In this document: in pieces, positions 16,807 through 25,627 of the stretch | Numbering within the stretch: the stretch's first letter is position 1 | How the letters are laid out: every line of letters starts with the position of its first letter | Assembly (NCBI RefSeq): GCF_023721815.1 | Contig: NZ_JAMDLI010000022.1 | Coordinates: 1 to 64,000, forward strand | DNA length: 64,000 bases | Source: Pleomorphomonas sp. JP5 | Lineage (GTDB): Bacteria > Pseudomonadota > Alphaproteobacteria > Rhizobiales > Pleomorphomonadaceae | Direction of reading: 5' to 3' | Made by a program: the position numbers and the translations under genes | The notes under the pieces: model-generated | Database searches by the model: none | What the model was told of the DNA's origin: nothing | The model's input: only the letters and a program-made list of their open reading frames with translations

Positions 16807-17949
16807 TCAGCCGTAATAGGCTGCGGTGTAGAGCGCCTTGACGTCGGTCACCGAGGGCGTGCCCGGGTTGGTCAGCGTGCAGGGGTCGGCGAAGGCGTTC
16901 TCGCTCATGCGGTTCAGGACCTTCTTGAACTTGCCCTCGTCGAAATCGACTTCCTCGCAGTCCTTGAAGGTGGCGGGGATGGCCAGCTTCTTGTTGAGGT
17001 CGCGGATCGCCTGGGCCAGATCCTTGATGCCGAGCACGTGCTCCACATAGGCGTACTTGTCGGTGAACTGCCGATTGAAGTCGATGATGTAGGGCAGCAT
17101 GATCGCGTTGGCGAGGCCGTGGGTCACGCCGAACTCACCACCGATCTTGTGGGCCATCGAGTGGACGAGACCGAGCGAGGCGTTGGTGAAGGCCATGCCG
17201 GCCAGCGCCGAAGCGTTGTGCATGTTGAAGCGGGCCGTCTTGTCGGTCGGCGTCGTGTAGGCCTTTTCCAGGTTCTCCAGCACCAGCTTTATCGCCTCGA
17301 CCGCGTAGGGGTCGGTGAAGGAGGTGGCGGCGATCGAGGCGACGGCCTCGACGGCGTGGCACATGACGTCCATGCCGGTGTTGGCGGTGACGTTGGCCGG
17401 CATCACCATCGGCAGGGCAGGGTCGAGGATGGCGATGTCGGGCACCATGTCGGCGGCGACGATCGGGTACTTGATGTGGCTCTTGGTGTCGGTGATGACC
17501 GAGAAGGCGGTGATCTCCGAGGCGGTGCCGGACGTTGAGGGAATGGCGACGAAGCGGGCCTTGTTCCTGAGCGGCGGCATGGCGCCGACCGGAATGATGT
17601 CCTCGAAGGTGAGGTTCGGATGCTCGTAGAAGCACCACATCACCTTGGCGGCGTCGAGCGCCGAACCACCACCGATGGCGACGATCCAGTCGGGCTCGAA
17701 CTCCTGCATGGCCTTGGCGCCGCGCCAGACGGTTTCGACCGACGGGTTGGGTTCGACGCCGTCGATGACGATCGAGTCGATGCCGCCCTTCTTCAGGATG
17801 GCGATGGCCTGGTCGAGGAAGCCGAAGCGCTTCATGGAGCTGCCGCCGGTGACCAGCGCCGCCTTCTTGCCCTTGAGATCGGCGAGCTTGGAGAGAGAGC
17901 CCTCGCCGTAAATGATGGTGCGGGGGATGGAGAAGTTCATGACGGTCAT
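16807..17949 (-). CDS. iron-containing alcohol dehydrogenase
   Basis: A 380-aa group III Fe-dependent alcohol dehydrogenase. The dinucleotide-binding GGGS is in IVAIGGGSALDAAK. Metal ligands are supplied by HAVEAVAS, the Asp of DIAILDPAL/TGMDVM and the histidines of LVHSMAHKIGGEFGVTHGLA. It should oxidise alcohols or reduce aldehydes with NAD(P); the natural substrate is not evident. AAGGAG stands 6 bases before ATG 17949, which decides against the internal ATG at 17940. It is monocistronic, with its own terminator, and two palindromes lie upstream. Confidence 0.92.
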   Translation of the reverse strand: MTVMNFSIPRTIIYGEGSLSKLADLKGKKAALVTGGSSMKRFGFLDQAIAILKKGGIDSIVIDGVEPNPSVETVWRGAKAMQEFEPDWIVAIGGGSALDAAKVMWCFYEHPNLTFEDIIPVGAMPPLRNKARFVAIPSTSGTASEITAFSVITDTKSHIKYPIVAADMVPDIAILDPALPMVMPANVTANTGMDVMCHAVEAVASIAATSFTDPYAVEAIKLVLENLEKAYTTPTDKTARFNMHNASALAGMAFTNASLGLVHSMAHKIGGEFGVTHGLANAIMLPYIIDFNRQFTDKYAYVEHVLGIKDLAQAIRDLNKKLAIPATFKDCEEVDFDEGKFKKVLNRMSENAFADPCTLTNPGTPSVTDVKALYTAAYYG

Positions 17950-18279
17950 CTCAGTCTCCTTGTCGGAACGAGGGGAGGGCTCGTCCGGGCATGGCGGTCC
18001 GGTCCGACTCCTTGCGGGAGGCGGCGAAGGCGGGCTCTCGGTTGCAAATTCTGAAGCGGGTCGGGAGGTCGGCTACCGCTGGAGGAGTTATTTCCTGACG
18101 ACTAGATCAGACTTTGGTCGCAGAAACTCAAGCGACCTAAAAACGTTTAAGTCCTTGGGATGCCGATATAAACGGTTTATATGTAAAGAATAATCATCTT
18201 TACTGTGAGGGGAAATACTTGGTTCTGTTGACGGCGGATGCGGGAGAGGTTGCTGGGCGGAGGAGGTGCTGTGAGCGAT
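17950..18279. other. intergenic region upstream of the alcohol dehydrogenase
   Basis: About 330 bp between the dehydrogenase start and the tRNA gene. It is clearly more AT-rich at 18080-18220 and carries AAACGTTT (18141-18148), a 17-bp palindrome (18166-18182) and an interrupted dyad GTAAAGA-N7-TCTTTAC (18183-18203). No coding sequence was recognised. Confidence 0.5.
18166..18182. promoter_or_regulatory. 17-bp palindrome, candidate operator of the dehydrogenase
   Basis: ATATAAAC-G-GTTTATAT: perfect 8-bp arms around one base. It lies about 217 bp upstream of the dehydrogenase ATG in an AT-rich patch. The binding protein is unknown. Confidence 0.4.
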
Positions 18280-18364
18280 TGGTGCGGACGGCGGGGATCG
18301 AACCCGCATGACCAAGGCCGAGGGATTTTAAGTCCCTTGCGTCTACCAGTTTCGCCACGTCCGC
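18280..18364 (-). tRNA. tRNA-Leu (UAA)
   Basis: An 85-nt class II tRNA on the minus strand, starting GCGGACGTGGCGAAACTGG. The acceptor stem GCGGACG pairs with CGTCCGC, the anticodon loop is CTTAAAA (anticodon TAA at 18328-18330), there is a long variable arm, and the T-loop is GGTTCGATCC. The 3' ACCA (discriminator plus CCA) is encoded in the DNA. Confidence 0.97.
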
Positions 18365-18439
18365 ACTGAGCGGCGATATTGCTGGCCGAAGCCGGCGGGT
18401 CAAGCCCCGATCGCGGTTCGGTAACCGCCAAACCGCCTG

Positions 18440-19582
18440 CTAGACGCCTTTCACCGCCCGGCCTCGATACTTGTGAGGGGCGGTGACCTCGTATTGGGGG
18501 ATGCTCGCCGCGCCGAGATGGAAGTGTTCGCGGTCGATCTGCGACACGAGGATCTGCGTGTCGGACGGTGGCTCGCTTACCAGGATACGCAGATGTTCCG
18601 CCAAGGCTTCCAGCACGCTGCGCGGCAAAAGTCCTCCCAGGACGATCGCTTCGCAATCGAGAAGCATCTGGGCGTGATGGACGAGGGGGGCGAGTTGCGA
18701 TGCCGCCCGGCGCAGCCAGCCGTCGACGCGCGTGTCGGTTCCGAGTGTTTCGGGCAGGTCGAACAGGCTGCGGTGGCTCTCGCCCAGCTCGGATAGATAA
18801 TGCATCAGATCGCGTCCGCTCGGGCGGGGCATGTCCTGCGGAAAGTGGCTGCCGAAGGCTGCGGCGTTGCCGAACGAGCCGCGAAACAGGCGTCGATGCA
18901 GGATGTTGCCGCCGCCAAGCCCGTAGGCGAAGTAGATCAGGCAGAAGTTTTCCATCTGGGCGCCCACGCCGAAATAGGCTTCGGCGAGAGCTGCGGCGTG
19001 ACCGTCGTTCTCCACCCAGGTCGGCACGCCAAGCGCGTCCTCGAAGATCTGGCGCGGTTTGCTGCCGCGCCAGAGCGGCCATTCGCTCGGTGTGAAGAAG
19101 CGCCGCTGGTTCTCCGTAAGGTTGATCGGCAGTGAGACGCCGGCGGCCAACAGCTGGCTTCGATCAAGGCCAGCGCCTTCCAGCAACGTCTGCACGATGT
19201 CGGCCGTCATTGCAGCGGCCGCGCCGGGGTCGCGCATCTCGGTTTCCACCATCCGCTCGGCGATGACCTCTCCCGTCAGCGAACTGAGGGATACCGCAAC
19301 CCGATCCACCGTGAAGGCGATGCCGGCCATGCGCAGCCTGTCGCTGTTCACGCGCAGCAGGCGGGTCTTGCGCTTGGCGGCGGAACGGGGCTGAGCGACG
19401 CTTTCGAAATCGACATCTTCCAGCATTCCCCAGTCGATCAGGTCCTGGCTGAGGCGCGTCAGGGTGGCGGGCTGGAGGTCGGTGAGATCGGCAATCTCGA
19501 TGCGCGGCATCGGACCGTAGAGCCGCAACGTCTCCAGAATGCGTCGGTGATTGTGGCCTAAGGAGAAGCTGGGCTGCAGCAT
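18440..19582 (-). CDS. ROK-family transcriptional regulator
   Basis: A 380-aa ROK protein. A winged HTH occupies residues about 10-70 (HNHRRILETLRLYGPMPRIE, then LTDLQPATLTRLSQDLIDWG), followed by an ASKHA sugar-kinase-like domain with WVENDGHAAALAEAYFGVG and FAYGLGGGNIL. The latter replaces the usual glycine-rich activation motif, and the zinc-binding GHxxxxxxxxxCxCGxxGC motif is absent (GSHFPQD in its place), so kinase activity is unlikely. It is divergent from the ABC importer operon across 163 bp that contain a 22-bp perfect dyad, its probable operator. The effector is probably a sugar or sugar phosphate. Confidence 0.87.
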   Translation of the reverse strand: MLQPSFSLGHNHRRILETLRLYGPMPRIEIADLTDLQPATLTRLSQDLIDWGMLEDVDFESVAQPRSAAKRKTRLLRVNSDRLRMAGIAFTVDRVAVSLSSLTGEVIAERMVETEMRDPGAAAAMTADIVQTLLEGAGLDRSQLLAAGVSLPINLTENQRRFFTPSEWPLWRGSKPRQIFEDALGVPTWVENDGHAAALAEAYFGVGAQMENFCLIYFAYGLGGGNILHRRLFRGSFGNAAAFGSHFPQDMPRPSGRDLMHYLSELGESHRSLFDLPETLGTDTRVDGWLRRAASQLAPLVHHAQMLLDCEAIVLGGLLPRSVLEALAEHLRILVSEPPSDTQILVSQIDREHFHLGAASIPQYEVTAPHKYRGRAVKGV

Positions 19583-19657
19583 GATGGTCCTGTGGCGAAG
19601 AGGGCGGGCCAGCCTCAGTGATGCCGGATTGGCCGGGCGGAAACAATATCGCCGCTA

Positions 19658-19679
19658 ATTTTCTTTCTGTAAAGAAAAT
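19658..19679. promoter_or_regulatory. 22-bp dyad, probable ROK regulator operator
   Basis: ATTTTCTTT at 19658-19666 and AAAGAAAAT at 19671-19679 form perfect 9-bp arms around CTGT. It sits midway between the divergent ROK regulator and ABC binding-protein genes and stands out as AT-rich. NagC/Mlc/XylR-type ROK sites are also AT-rich dyads. Confidence 0.65.
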
Positions 19680-19745
19680 GTCACCGAGCGTCGTTAAGCC
19701 ACAGGGCGCCACCCGGGCGTAGTCCGTCTCTCAAGGAGCCCTGTC

Positions 19746-20993
19746 ATGTCCTCCAAGTCCCTCGTCGCGTCAGTCGCCGCCCTGGCGCTGATCTCGACGG
19801 CTGCTCTTGCCGCCGATGTCGCATCGCCGGCTTTCGGCGACAAGTTCAACGTTACCGATACCTCCGTGCCGCTCGACAAGCTCACGCGCGCCAACTTCTA
19901 TGAAGTCCTGGTGCCGCTCGCCAAGGCGAAGGGCAGTCTGACCTTCTACAGCTACTGGCCGCCGGCGCCGCTCGTCGTTTACCAGCAGCAGATCATTCCG
20001 TCCTTCGAGAAGAAGTACGGCATCAAGGTCAACTTCAACTCCGTGGAGACCAACGTCGGCCTGCCGCAGCTCGATGCGACCTTCAAGGAAGGCAAGCCGT
20101 CGCCGATGGACGCCTACTTCTCGTCCGACCTGCCGGCGAACCTCGACGAAATCGCCAACATTCGTCTGGTCGACCTGCTGCCGAACGCGGCGGACATCGA
20201 TCCGAAATATGCCCGCACCTACCGGGGAATCGCCCACGGCGGCGCCTACGTTCCCTTCCATGCCAACCAGACGGTCATCGCCTTCAACTCGGCGATGGTG
20301 AAGGAAGCGCCCAAGACCTTCGACGAGTTGCTCGCCTATTCCGAGCAGAATCCTGGGAAGGTGGCCGTGACCTCGCCGTTGCGTGGCGGTTCCGGCAGCG
20401 GTTTCCTGACCTCGCTCGCCCGGCAGAAGATGTCGGCCGAGTGCGTCGAGAAGTTCATGGACCTCACCAGCGACGAGGCGCAGTCGAAGGCCCTGGTCAA
20501 TGACGGCCCGTGCTTTGCTCCGGTCTGGGACTACTTCAAGACCCTGCTCCAGACCGCCCAGATCACCAACGGCAACACCGACACGCTGAACCTGATGGCC
20601 AATGGCGTCGCCACCATCGGAACCGCCTGGGAGGACCTGACCTTCTCCTACATCAAGGGAAAGCAGCTGCCGGAGACGATCCGCGTCACGATCCTGGAAG
20701 GCGGCCAGACCGGTGGTGCGGAAGGCGCGTTCATTCCGGCCAATACCGACAATCTCGCCGCCGCGCTCCTGTTCATGGACGAGATGCTGGCGCCCGAGCA
20801 TCAGGCCTGGAAGCTGGTCGGCTTCGCCTCGCGGTCGCCGAAGACCGGGCTTGACGACGGCATGATCCCCGAGGACGTGCGGAAGTTCCTGCTGCCCACC
20901 AAACTGTTCGCGGAACGGCAGATTTCCAGCCCCAATCCGATCATGTCCAAGGTTGTCCGCGATGCCTTCGCGGCCAAGGTTCTCGAGAACTGA
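19746..20993 (+). CDS. ABC transporter substrate-binding protein (type II, spermidine/iron-type)
   Basis: A 415-aa periplasmic protein with a signal peptide (SLVASVAALALISTAALAAD) and a type II binding fold (SBP_bac_1/6-like). Typical segments are SLTFYSYWPPAPLVVYQQQI, QTVIAFNSAMVKEAPKTFDE and GGAEGAFIPANTDNLAAALL. It heads a run of binding protein, ATPase, two permeases and, after a 247-bp gap, an isomerase/epimerase. The permeases and ATPase resemble polyamine/thiosulfate/iron-type systems, but the ROK regulator and the isomerase suggest a sugar, polyol or phosphorylated compound. The ligand is unresolved. Confidence 0.85.
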   Translation: MSSKSLVASVAALALISTAALAADVASPAFGDKFNVTDTSVPLDKLTRANFYEVLVPLAKAKGSLTFYSYWPPAPLVVYQQQIIPSFEKKYGIKVNFNSVETNVGLPQLDATFKEGKPSPMDAYFSSDLPANLDEIANIRLVDLLPNAADIDPKYARTYRGIAHGGAYVPFHANQTVIAFNSAMVKEAPKTFDELLAYSEQNPGKVAVTSPLRGGSGSGFLTSLARQKMSAECVEKFMDLTSDEAQSKALVNDGPCFAPVWDYFKTLLQTAQITNGNTDTLNLMANGVATIGTAWEDLTFSYIKGKQLPETIRVTILEGGQTGGAEGAFIPANTDNLAAALLFMDEMLAPEHQAWKLVGFASRSPKTGLDDGMIPEDVRKFLLPTKLFAERQISSPNPIMSKVVRDAFAAKVLEN

Positions 20994-21015
20994 GCAAGAA
21001 AAGGGAGTGGCCGCC

Positions 21016-22083
21016 GTGACGACACAGGCGCATGAACTCGACGTCCTGGACGTATCCAAGGCCTTTGTCGGAACGCGGGCACTCCTTCCTACTTCGTTTG
21101 CCGTGAAGAAAGGTGAGTTCGTCACCATTCTCGGACCGTCGGGGTGCGGCAAGTCGACCCTGCTGCGCATCATCACCGGCATCACCGAGCCGAGTGGCGG
21201 GCGCATTCTGCTGCGCGACAGGGATATCACCCGCCTGCCTCCGGAACGTCGCGATATCGCGATCGTCTTCCAGTCCTATGCGCTGTTTCCGCACATGAGC
21301 GTCGCCGACAACATTCTGTTCGGGTTGAAGATGAAGCGGGTGCCGAAGGAAGAGCGCAGGCGCCGGTTCGATCAGGTCGTCGCCATCTGCGGCCTTGAAA
21401 GCCTCGTCACGCGCTCGCCGCGCCAGCTCTCCGGCGGCCAGCAACAGCGTGTCGCCTTGGCGCGCGCGCTGGTGGTGCAGCCGGCCCTGCTGCTCCTCGA
21501 CGAGCCGCTCTCCAACCTCGATGCCAAGCTCAGGGAGACCCTGCGCGAGGAACTGATGGCTCTCCACAAGCGGACAGGCTCCACCACGCTCTATGTCACG
21601 CACGACCAGAGCGAGGCGATGAGCATGTCCGACCGCATCATCGTCATGAAGGACGGGCAGGTGGTGGAAAGCGGTGCGCCGCGTTCGCTGTACATGCGCC
21701 CGCGCCAGCGCTTCACGGCGCTGTTCTTCGGCCATACCAACATCGTACCCGTCGACGTCGACGGCGACCGGGCGCGTCTGCCCTGGGGCGGGGCGGTCGC
21801 GCTGATCGAAAAGGCAAGTGGGCGCGGCGAGATTTCCCTGCGGCCCGAGTGCCTTTCCCTCGTCGCCGATCCCGCGGGCCCCGGCGTCGTCGACGCGGCG
21901 GTCTTCATGGGGGCCGACGTCCACTACACCGTCCGGATCGGCGATCACCTGCTGCGGGTCCGTCGTGGAAGCGCCGCTCCTCTCGCCGAGGGCACTCGCG
22001 TATCCGTCACCGTTGATGCGCCCGTCTCTCTCCTCGCGGCGGAACCGCCGGGCGCGGCCGATGCGACCGTGGAGGCGCGGTGA
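21016..22083 (+). CDS. ABC transporter ATP-binding protein (PotA/UgpC-like)
   Basis: A 355-aa ATPase: Walker [13 protein letters not shown]-loop [11 protein letters not shown], signature [15 protein letters not shown], Walker [13 protein letters not shown] and switch His in [10 protein letters not shown], then a C-terminal TOBE-like beta domain (residues about 240-355). It powers the adjacent permeases. The GTG at 21016 is chosen because AAGGGA ends 9 bases before it; GTG 21007 is an alternative that adds three residues. It follows the binding-protein gene by 22 bp, and its stop overlaps the next start by one base. Confidence 0.92.
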   Translation: MTTQAHELDVLDVSKAFVGTRALLPTSFAVKKGEFVTILGPSGCGKSTLLRIITGITEPSGGRILLRDRDITRLPPERRDIAIVFQSYALFPHMSVADNILFGLKMKRVPKEERRRRFDQVVAICGLESLVTRSPRQLSGGQQQRVALARALVVQPALLLLDEPLSNLDAKLRETLREELMALHKRTGSTTLYVTHDQSEAMSMSDRIIVMKDGQVVESGAPRSLYMRPRQRFTALFFGHTNIVPVDVDGDRARLPWGGAVALIEKASGRGEISLRPECLSLVADPAGPGVVDAAVFMGADVHYTVRIGDHLLRVRRGSAAPLAEGTRVSVTVDAPVSLLAAEPPGAADATVEAR

Positions 22084-22928
22084 TGCGTGCCGTTCATCTC
22101 CTGCTGCTCCTGCTGCCCGGCGTCGGCGTTCTCCTGGCGACCTTTGGCTTGCCGCTGTTCTGGGCCGTGCTGGGCGCCTTCGGTCTTGGCGCCGACGGCG
22201 CCGGCTTCACGCTCATCCCCTTGACGGACATTTTCGCTGAGCCGAAGTACCGCAAGGGGCTGATGATGTCGCTCTACTACGCCATCGCGCCGACCACGCT
22301 GACGCTGTTCGTCGCCATTCCCCTGGCGCTCATGCTGCAAAAGAGCTTCATTGGCCGCAAGCTTTTGAACGGTCTCTACAAACTCCCGCTTGCGGTGCCG
22401 GCGATCGTGGCCGCCTTCATGGTTCTGACGCTGTTCGAGCAGGGCGGTTTCATCGACCGGTTGCTGATGCTGGGCGGGTGGAACATCGGCAAGATCGTCC
22501 GCGATCCCCTCGGCATCGGCGTCATCCTGGCAACGCTCTGGAAGGACGTGCCGTTCATGACGCTGATCATCGCCGGGGCCTTCGGCGCCATCCCCAGCGA
22601 TACGGTGCACGCCGCGCGCAGCCTCGGGGCCACCAGGCTTCGCGCCTTCTGGGCCGTGCAACTGCCGCTCGCCATGCCGGGCATCACGGCCGCGACCTTG
22701 CTTTGCTTCGTCAAGTCGCTGGGCAACTTCGCCGCCCCCAGTCTGCTGGGGCCGGCCTATCCGTTGCCGCTGTCGATCCTGATGTACGACTCCTATCGCG
22801 ACGGTGACTGGATGGCGATCTACGCCATGGGAACCGTGTTGATCCTGGCAGCCTTCGTCGTGCTGGCTGCCTACTACACGCTGACGGCGGCGGCCTTCGG
22901 CACAGGCAAGGCGGCAAGTTCAAGATGA
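22083..22928 (+). CDS. ABC transporter permease (PotB-type)
   Basis: A 281-aa inner-membrane permease with about six membrane segments, beginning with [20 protein letters not shown]. The cytoplasmic EAA loop, which docks the ATPase, is HAARSLGATRLRAFWAVQLP. The ATG at 22083 shares one base with the upstream stop, and its own stop overlaps the next ATG as ATGA, so the two permeases should be made in equal amounts. Confidence 0.9.
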   Translation: MRAVHLLLLLLPGVGVLLATFGLPLFWAVLGAFGLGADGAGFTLIPLTDIFAEPKYRKGLMMSLYYAIAPTTLTLFVAIPLALMLQKSFIGRKLLNGLYKLPLAVPAIVAAFMVLTLFEQGGFIDRLLMLGGWNIGKIVRDPLGIGVILATLWKDVPFMTLIIAGAFGAIPSDTVHAARSLGATRLRAFWAVQLPLAMPGITAATLLCFVKSLGNFAAPSLLGPAYPLPLSILMYDSYRDGDWMAIYAMGTVLILAAFVVLAAYYTLTAAAFGTGKAASSR

Positions 22929-23755
22929 AACCGGTTGGCTCTTCCCGCTCGCGCGGCCTCCTGCTGTCGCTCGCGGCGCTCGTTTGCGTGCTGCTGATGC
23001 TCGGCCTGCCGTTCGGCATCATTGCGCTGTGGTCGGTGTCGGACGGCTGGTTTCCGCCGAGCCTTCTGCCGGACGGCTTTACCGCCCGTCATTGGCTCAT
23101 GTTCCTGAACGACCCGTCGTTACGGTCGGCGGTGGTCAACAGCCTGGTGATCACCTTTGTCGTCACCCTCGCCACGATGATCATCGCCATGCCGACGGCC
23201 TGGGCGTTGGCTCGCTACACATTCCCGCTGAAGAAGGTGGTCGAGGTGTTCGTCCTCGCGCCCCTCATCGTGCCCGGCATCGTCGTGGCGGTGGGGCTGG
23301 GGCGCGTGTTCCTCAAGCTGGATCTCGCCTACACCATGCTCGGCGTCATCATCATTCAGGTGGCTGGCGTCCTGCCGATGACCATCCGCATTCTTGCGAG
23401 CGGGTTCGAGGCCATCCCCTCGGACCTCATCGCCGCGGCGCGTACCTTGGGGGCAAACCGGATCGCGGTGGTTCGCCATATTCTCGTCCCGCTCAGCGTT
23501 CCCGCCATGCTCGCCGCCGGCCTTCTGTCCTTCATCGGCAGTTTCGAAGAGTTCGAGCGGACCTTCATCGTCGGCGCGCCCATCGTCCACACGCTGACGA
23601 CCCGGCTCTACATCAACCTCTCCGGCGCGGGGCTGGTGGTGCCGGTGGCCTCCGTCGTCTGCCTCATTCTGCTGCTGCCCGTCTTCCTGGTCTTCATGCT
23701 GACGAGCCGCATCATGCGCGATGACGTCATGGCGGCCGGCATGGGCAAGCTCTGA
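22925..23755 (+). CDS. ABC transporter permease (PotC-type)
   Basis: A 276-aa permease with six predicted membrane segments and the EAA loop AAARTLGANRIAVVRHILVP. It pairs with the preceding permease through the ATGA overlap. The palindromic element that follows begins at the last base of its stop codon. Confidence 0.9.
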   Translation: MKPVGSSRSRGLLLSLAALVCVLLMLGLPFGIIALWSVSDGWFPPSLLPDGFTARHWLMFLNDPSLRSAVVNSLVITFVVTLATMIIAMPTAWALARYTFPLKKVVEVFVLAPLIVPGIVVAVGLGRVFLKLDLAYTMLGVIIIQVAGVLPMTIRILASGFEAIPSDLIAAARTLGANRIAVVRHILVPLSVPAMLAAGLLSFIGSFEEFERTFIVGAPIVHTLTTRLYINLSGAGLVVPVASVVCLILLLPVFLVFMLTSRIMRDDVMAAGMGKL

Positions 23756-23897
23756 GAGCCTGGTCGAAATTCTACTGGGGCGGGCATCTAGCTTCGAATT
23801 CTGCGCTTCCGGTGCTCACGAACAGGAAGTTCGCTCCGCTCCGGTTCTCGAATTCATCGCTACCTGCCGCCCCCCAGCGAATTTCGAGTCAGGCTCT
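23755..23897. repeat. 143-bp imperfect palindromic intergenic element
   Basis: The region folds back on itself along its whole length around an axis near 23826. The outer arms are agagcctg and caggctct; the next arms are tcgaaattc and gaatttcga; then ctggggcgg pairs with the C-rich ccgccccccag; inner tagc and gaattc blocks also match in reverse, and CGAAC/GTTCG closes the centre. It begins at the last base of the permease stop codon and precedes the isomerase gene. It resembles the mosaic palindromes (RIME-type) scattered through rhizobial genomes. No second copy was seen in this window. Confidence 0.7.
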
Positions 23898-24002
23898 AGG
23901 CGCCCGCCTTGTCCCCATCGACCCGCCTTTTCAGTGGGCAGTCCATCCGACGAGGGCTTCTCGTGGACGCTGCCGATCCAACCTCATGCAATGGAAGAGA
24001 CC

Positions 24003-24911
24003 ATGCCAAACACCGCTATCACCATCCGGGTCGGGGCTTCCGCCGAGTCCGCCAACGGGCTGCCGTCGACGATCATCGAGAGCCTGGACCGCCTGGAAGA
24101 GGTGGAAACCGATACCGTCGAGCTGCCTCTGTTGTGGATGGAGCTGGTCATCGATGGGCGAGTCATGCCGGCTCGCCTCGAAGAGCTACGCCGGGCTCTC
24201 AGCGGGCGGCCGTTTGCCTACAGCGCCCATGCCGCCATCGGCATCAACTTCATGTGCGACCCGGTCTATCTCAAGCTGCATCAAAACCTGGCGCGGGCGC
24301 ACCTGACGATCGCCGCCGAGCTCGGCTGCGAGCACATGGTGGTGCATACCGGCTTCTGCGCGCCCAGCCTCGCCAAGCCGCAGATCGAACGGTTACGCGC
24401 CCAGGAATGCGAAACGCTACTGAAACTGGGTGACGAGGCGCGGGCGGCCGGCGTCATTCTGTGCGTTGAGAACATCTTTGCCGAAAAGGGCAATCGCCTC
24501 ACGGCCTCGGCGTCCGAACTGGCAGCCGAGTTGCGCGATCTCGCTCACTCGCACCTGAGGGCCTGCCTGGACATCAGCCACGCGGCGCTGCACTGCGACA
24601 GCGTCGGCCTCGACCTGATGGAAGAGGTCGCGCCGCTCATCCCGCTCGCCAAGCATGTCCACGTTCACGACAGCTTCGGGCGCACCAACAACATTCCGGT
24701 TCATACCCAGCAGGAGGCGCTGGGGCTTGGCGTCGGCGACCTGCACCTGCCGGTCGGCTGGGGCAACCTGCCGTTTGACGATATCGTCGTCCTTGGCGAG
24801 TTTCCCAAGGGAACGATCTTCAACATCGAACTGAACAAGCACAGATGGCATGCGCTTGACGAAGCCGTCCGCGAGACCCGCCGCCTGGCTTTGCGCGCAC
24901 GGGTACGCTGA
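24003..24911 (+). CDS. sugar phosphate isomerase/epimerase (TIM barrel, AP endonuclease 2-like)
   Basis: A 302-aa protein with the xylose-isomerase-like TIM-barrel fold. Metal-binding segments are MVVHTGFCAP, LCVENIFAEKGNRL, ACLDISHAALHCDS and HVHVHDSFGRTNN, with a C-terminal IFNIELN. Family members isomerise or epimerise sugars, inositols or ketoses. GGAAGAG upstream supports ATG 24003 rather than 23991. It probably processes the compound imported by the preceding ABC system, though the palindromic element between them could weaken cotranscription. The exact reaction cannot be read from the sequence. Confidence 0.8.
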   Translation: MPNTAITIRVGASAESANGLPSTIIESLDRLEEVETDTVELPLLWMELVIDGRVMPARLEELRRALSGRPFAYSAHAAIGINFMCDPVYLKLHQNLARAHLTIAAELGCEHMVVHTGFCAPSLAKPQIERLRAQECETLLKLGDEARAAGVILCVENIFAEKGNRLTASASELAAELRDLAHSHLRACLDISHAALHCDSVGLDLMEEVAPLIPLAKHVHVHDSFGRTNNIPVHTQQEALGLGVGDLHLPVGWGNLPFDDIVVLGEFPKGTIFNIELNKHRWHALDEAVRETRRLALRARVR

Positions 24912-24983
24912 CGCCGACGTGTCGAGATGGCGTTCGGCGCGAAAGGTCGAACAGCCATCTGGTGGCGTCGTCGAGCAATCGGG

Positions 24984-25006
24984 CGGCGCCCCTGCGGGAA
25001 GCGCCG
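24984..25006. terminator. hairpin between convergent genes
   Basis: A stem CGGCGC/GCGCCG (24984-24989 with 25001-25006), with CCC/GGG inside, lies between the isomerase (plus) and the RlpA-like gene (minus). There is no T tract, so termination is only possible, not shown. Confidence 0.35.
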
Positions 25007-25018
25007 TCTCGGTAGGGC

Positions 25019-25432
25019 TCAGCCGCAGACTTTTTCGGACGACTTGTTCTTGTCGTCGAGCACGGACAGGCGAACGTTCGCTGTGCCGGAGCTCACCATT
25101 CCGATTTCGTTGGCCGCACCACGCGACAGGTCAATCACCCGTCCCTTGATGAACGGGCCCCGATCGTTGATGCGCACCACCACGGTGCGGCCGTTCCTGA
25201 GGTTCTCGACCTCTACGAGGGTTCCGAAGGGCAGCGTACGGTGGGCGGCGGTACGGGCCGCCGGGTTCATCCGCTCGCCGCTCGCAGTGCGTCCACGCTC
25301 GGCGTACCAGGACGCCTTGCCGCATTGCGCCAGAGCGGGCGCTGCCTGGTGAAAAAACGCGACCGCCATGGCGGCCGTGAAAAAAGCGCGTGTGGCGCTT
25401 ATTTTGAAGAGCATCAAGTCAATCCTGTTCAA
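25019..25432 (-). CDS. RlpA-like double-psi beta-barrel protein
   Basis: A 137-aa secreted protein: signal peptide to about residue 36 ([20 protein letters not shown]), then a single DPBB domain with [38 protein letters not shown] and [20 protein letters not shown]. RlpA proteins are septal lytic transglycosylases acting on stem-less peptidoglycan. The catalytic Asp seen in E. coli RlpA is Asn here (GERMN), so activity is uncertain. It lacks the SPOR domain found in full-length RlpA. ATG 25432 is used; 25414 is an alternative. Confidence 0.82.
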   Translation of the reverse strand: MNRIDLMLFKISATRAFFTAAMAVAFFHQAAPALAQCGKASWYAERGRTASGERMNPAARTAAHRTLPFGTLVEVENLRNGRTVVVRINDRGPFIKGRVIDLSRGAANEIGMVSSGTANVRLSVLDDKNKSSEKVCG

Positions 25433-25627
25433 ACCCGCGTTGGCAGCGCGGACGAGCCTCCTTAGGGACCACCGGCGGTTATCGGTGATCAGCGACGGGG
25501 CTCAAAACAGGGAAAAATGCGGCGAGAATCAGGCCACGCCAATTTGGGCCGGACAACCGCAAATGGGTATGTCCAGCCTAAACTTTGGCGAATCAGTTAT
25601 TTACGTGGTGAATAAAAAACTAGCGGG

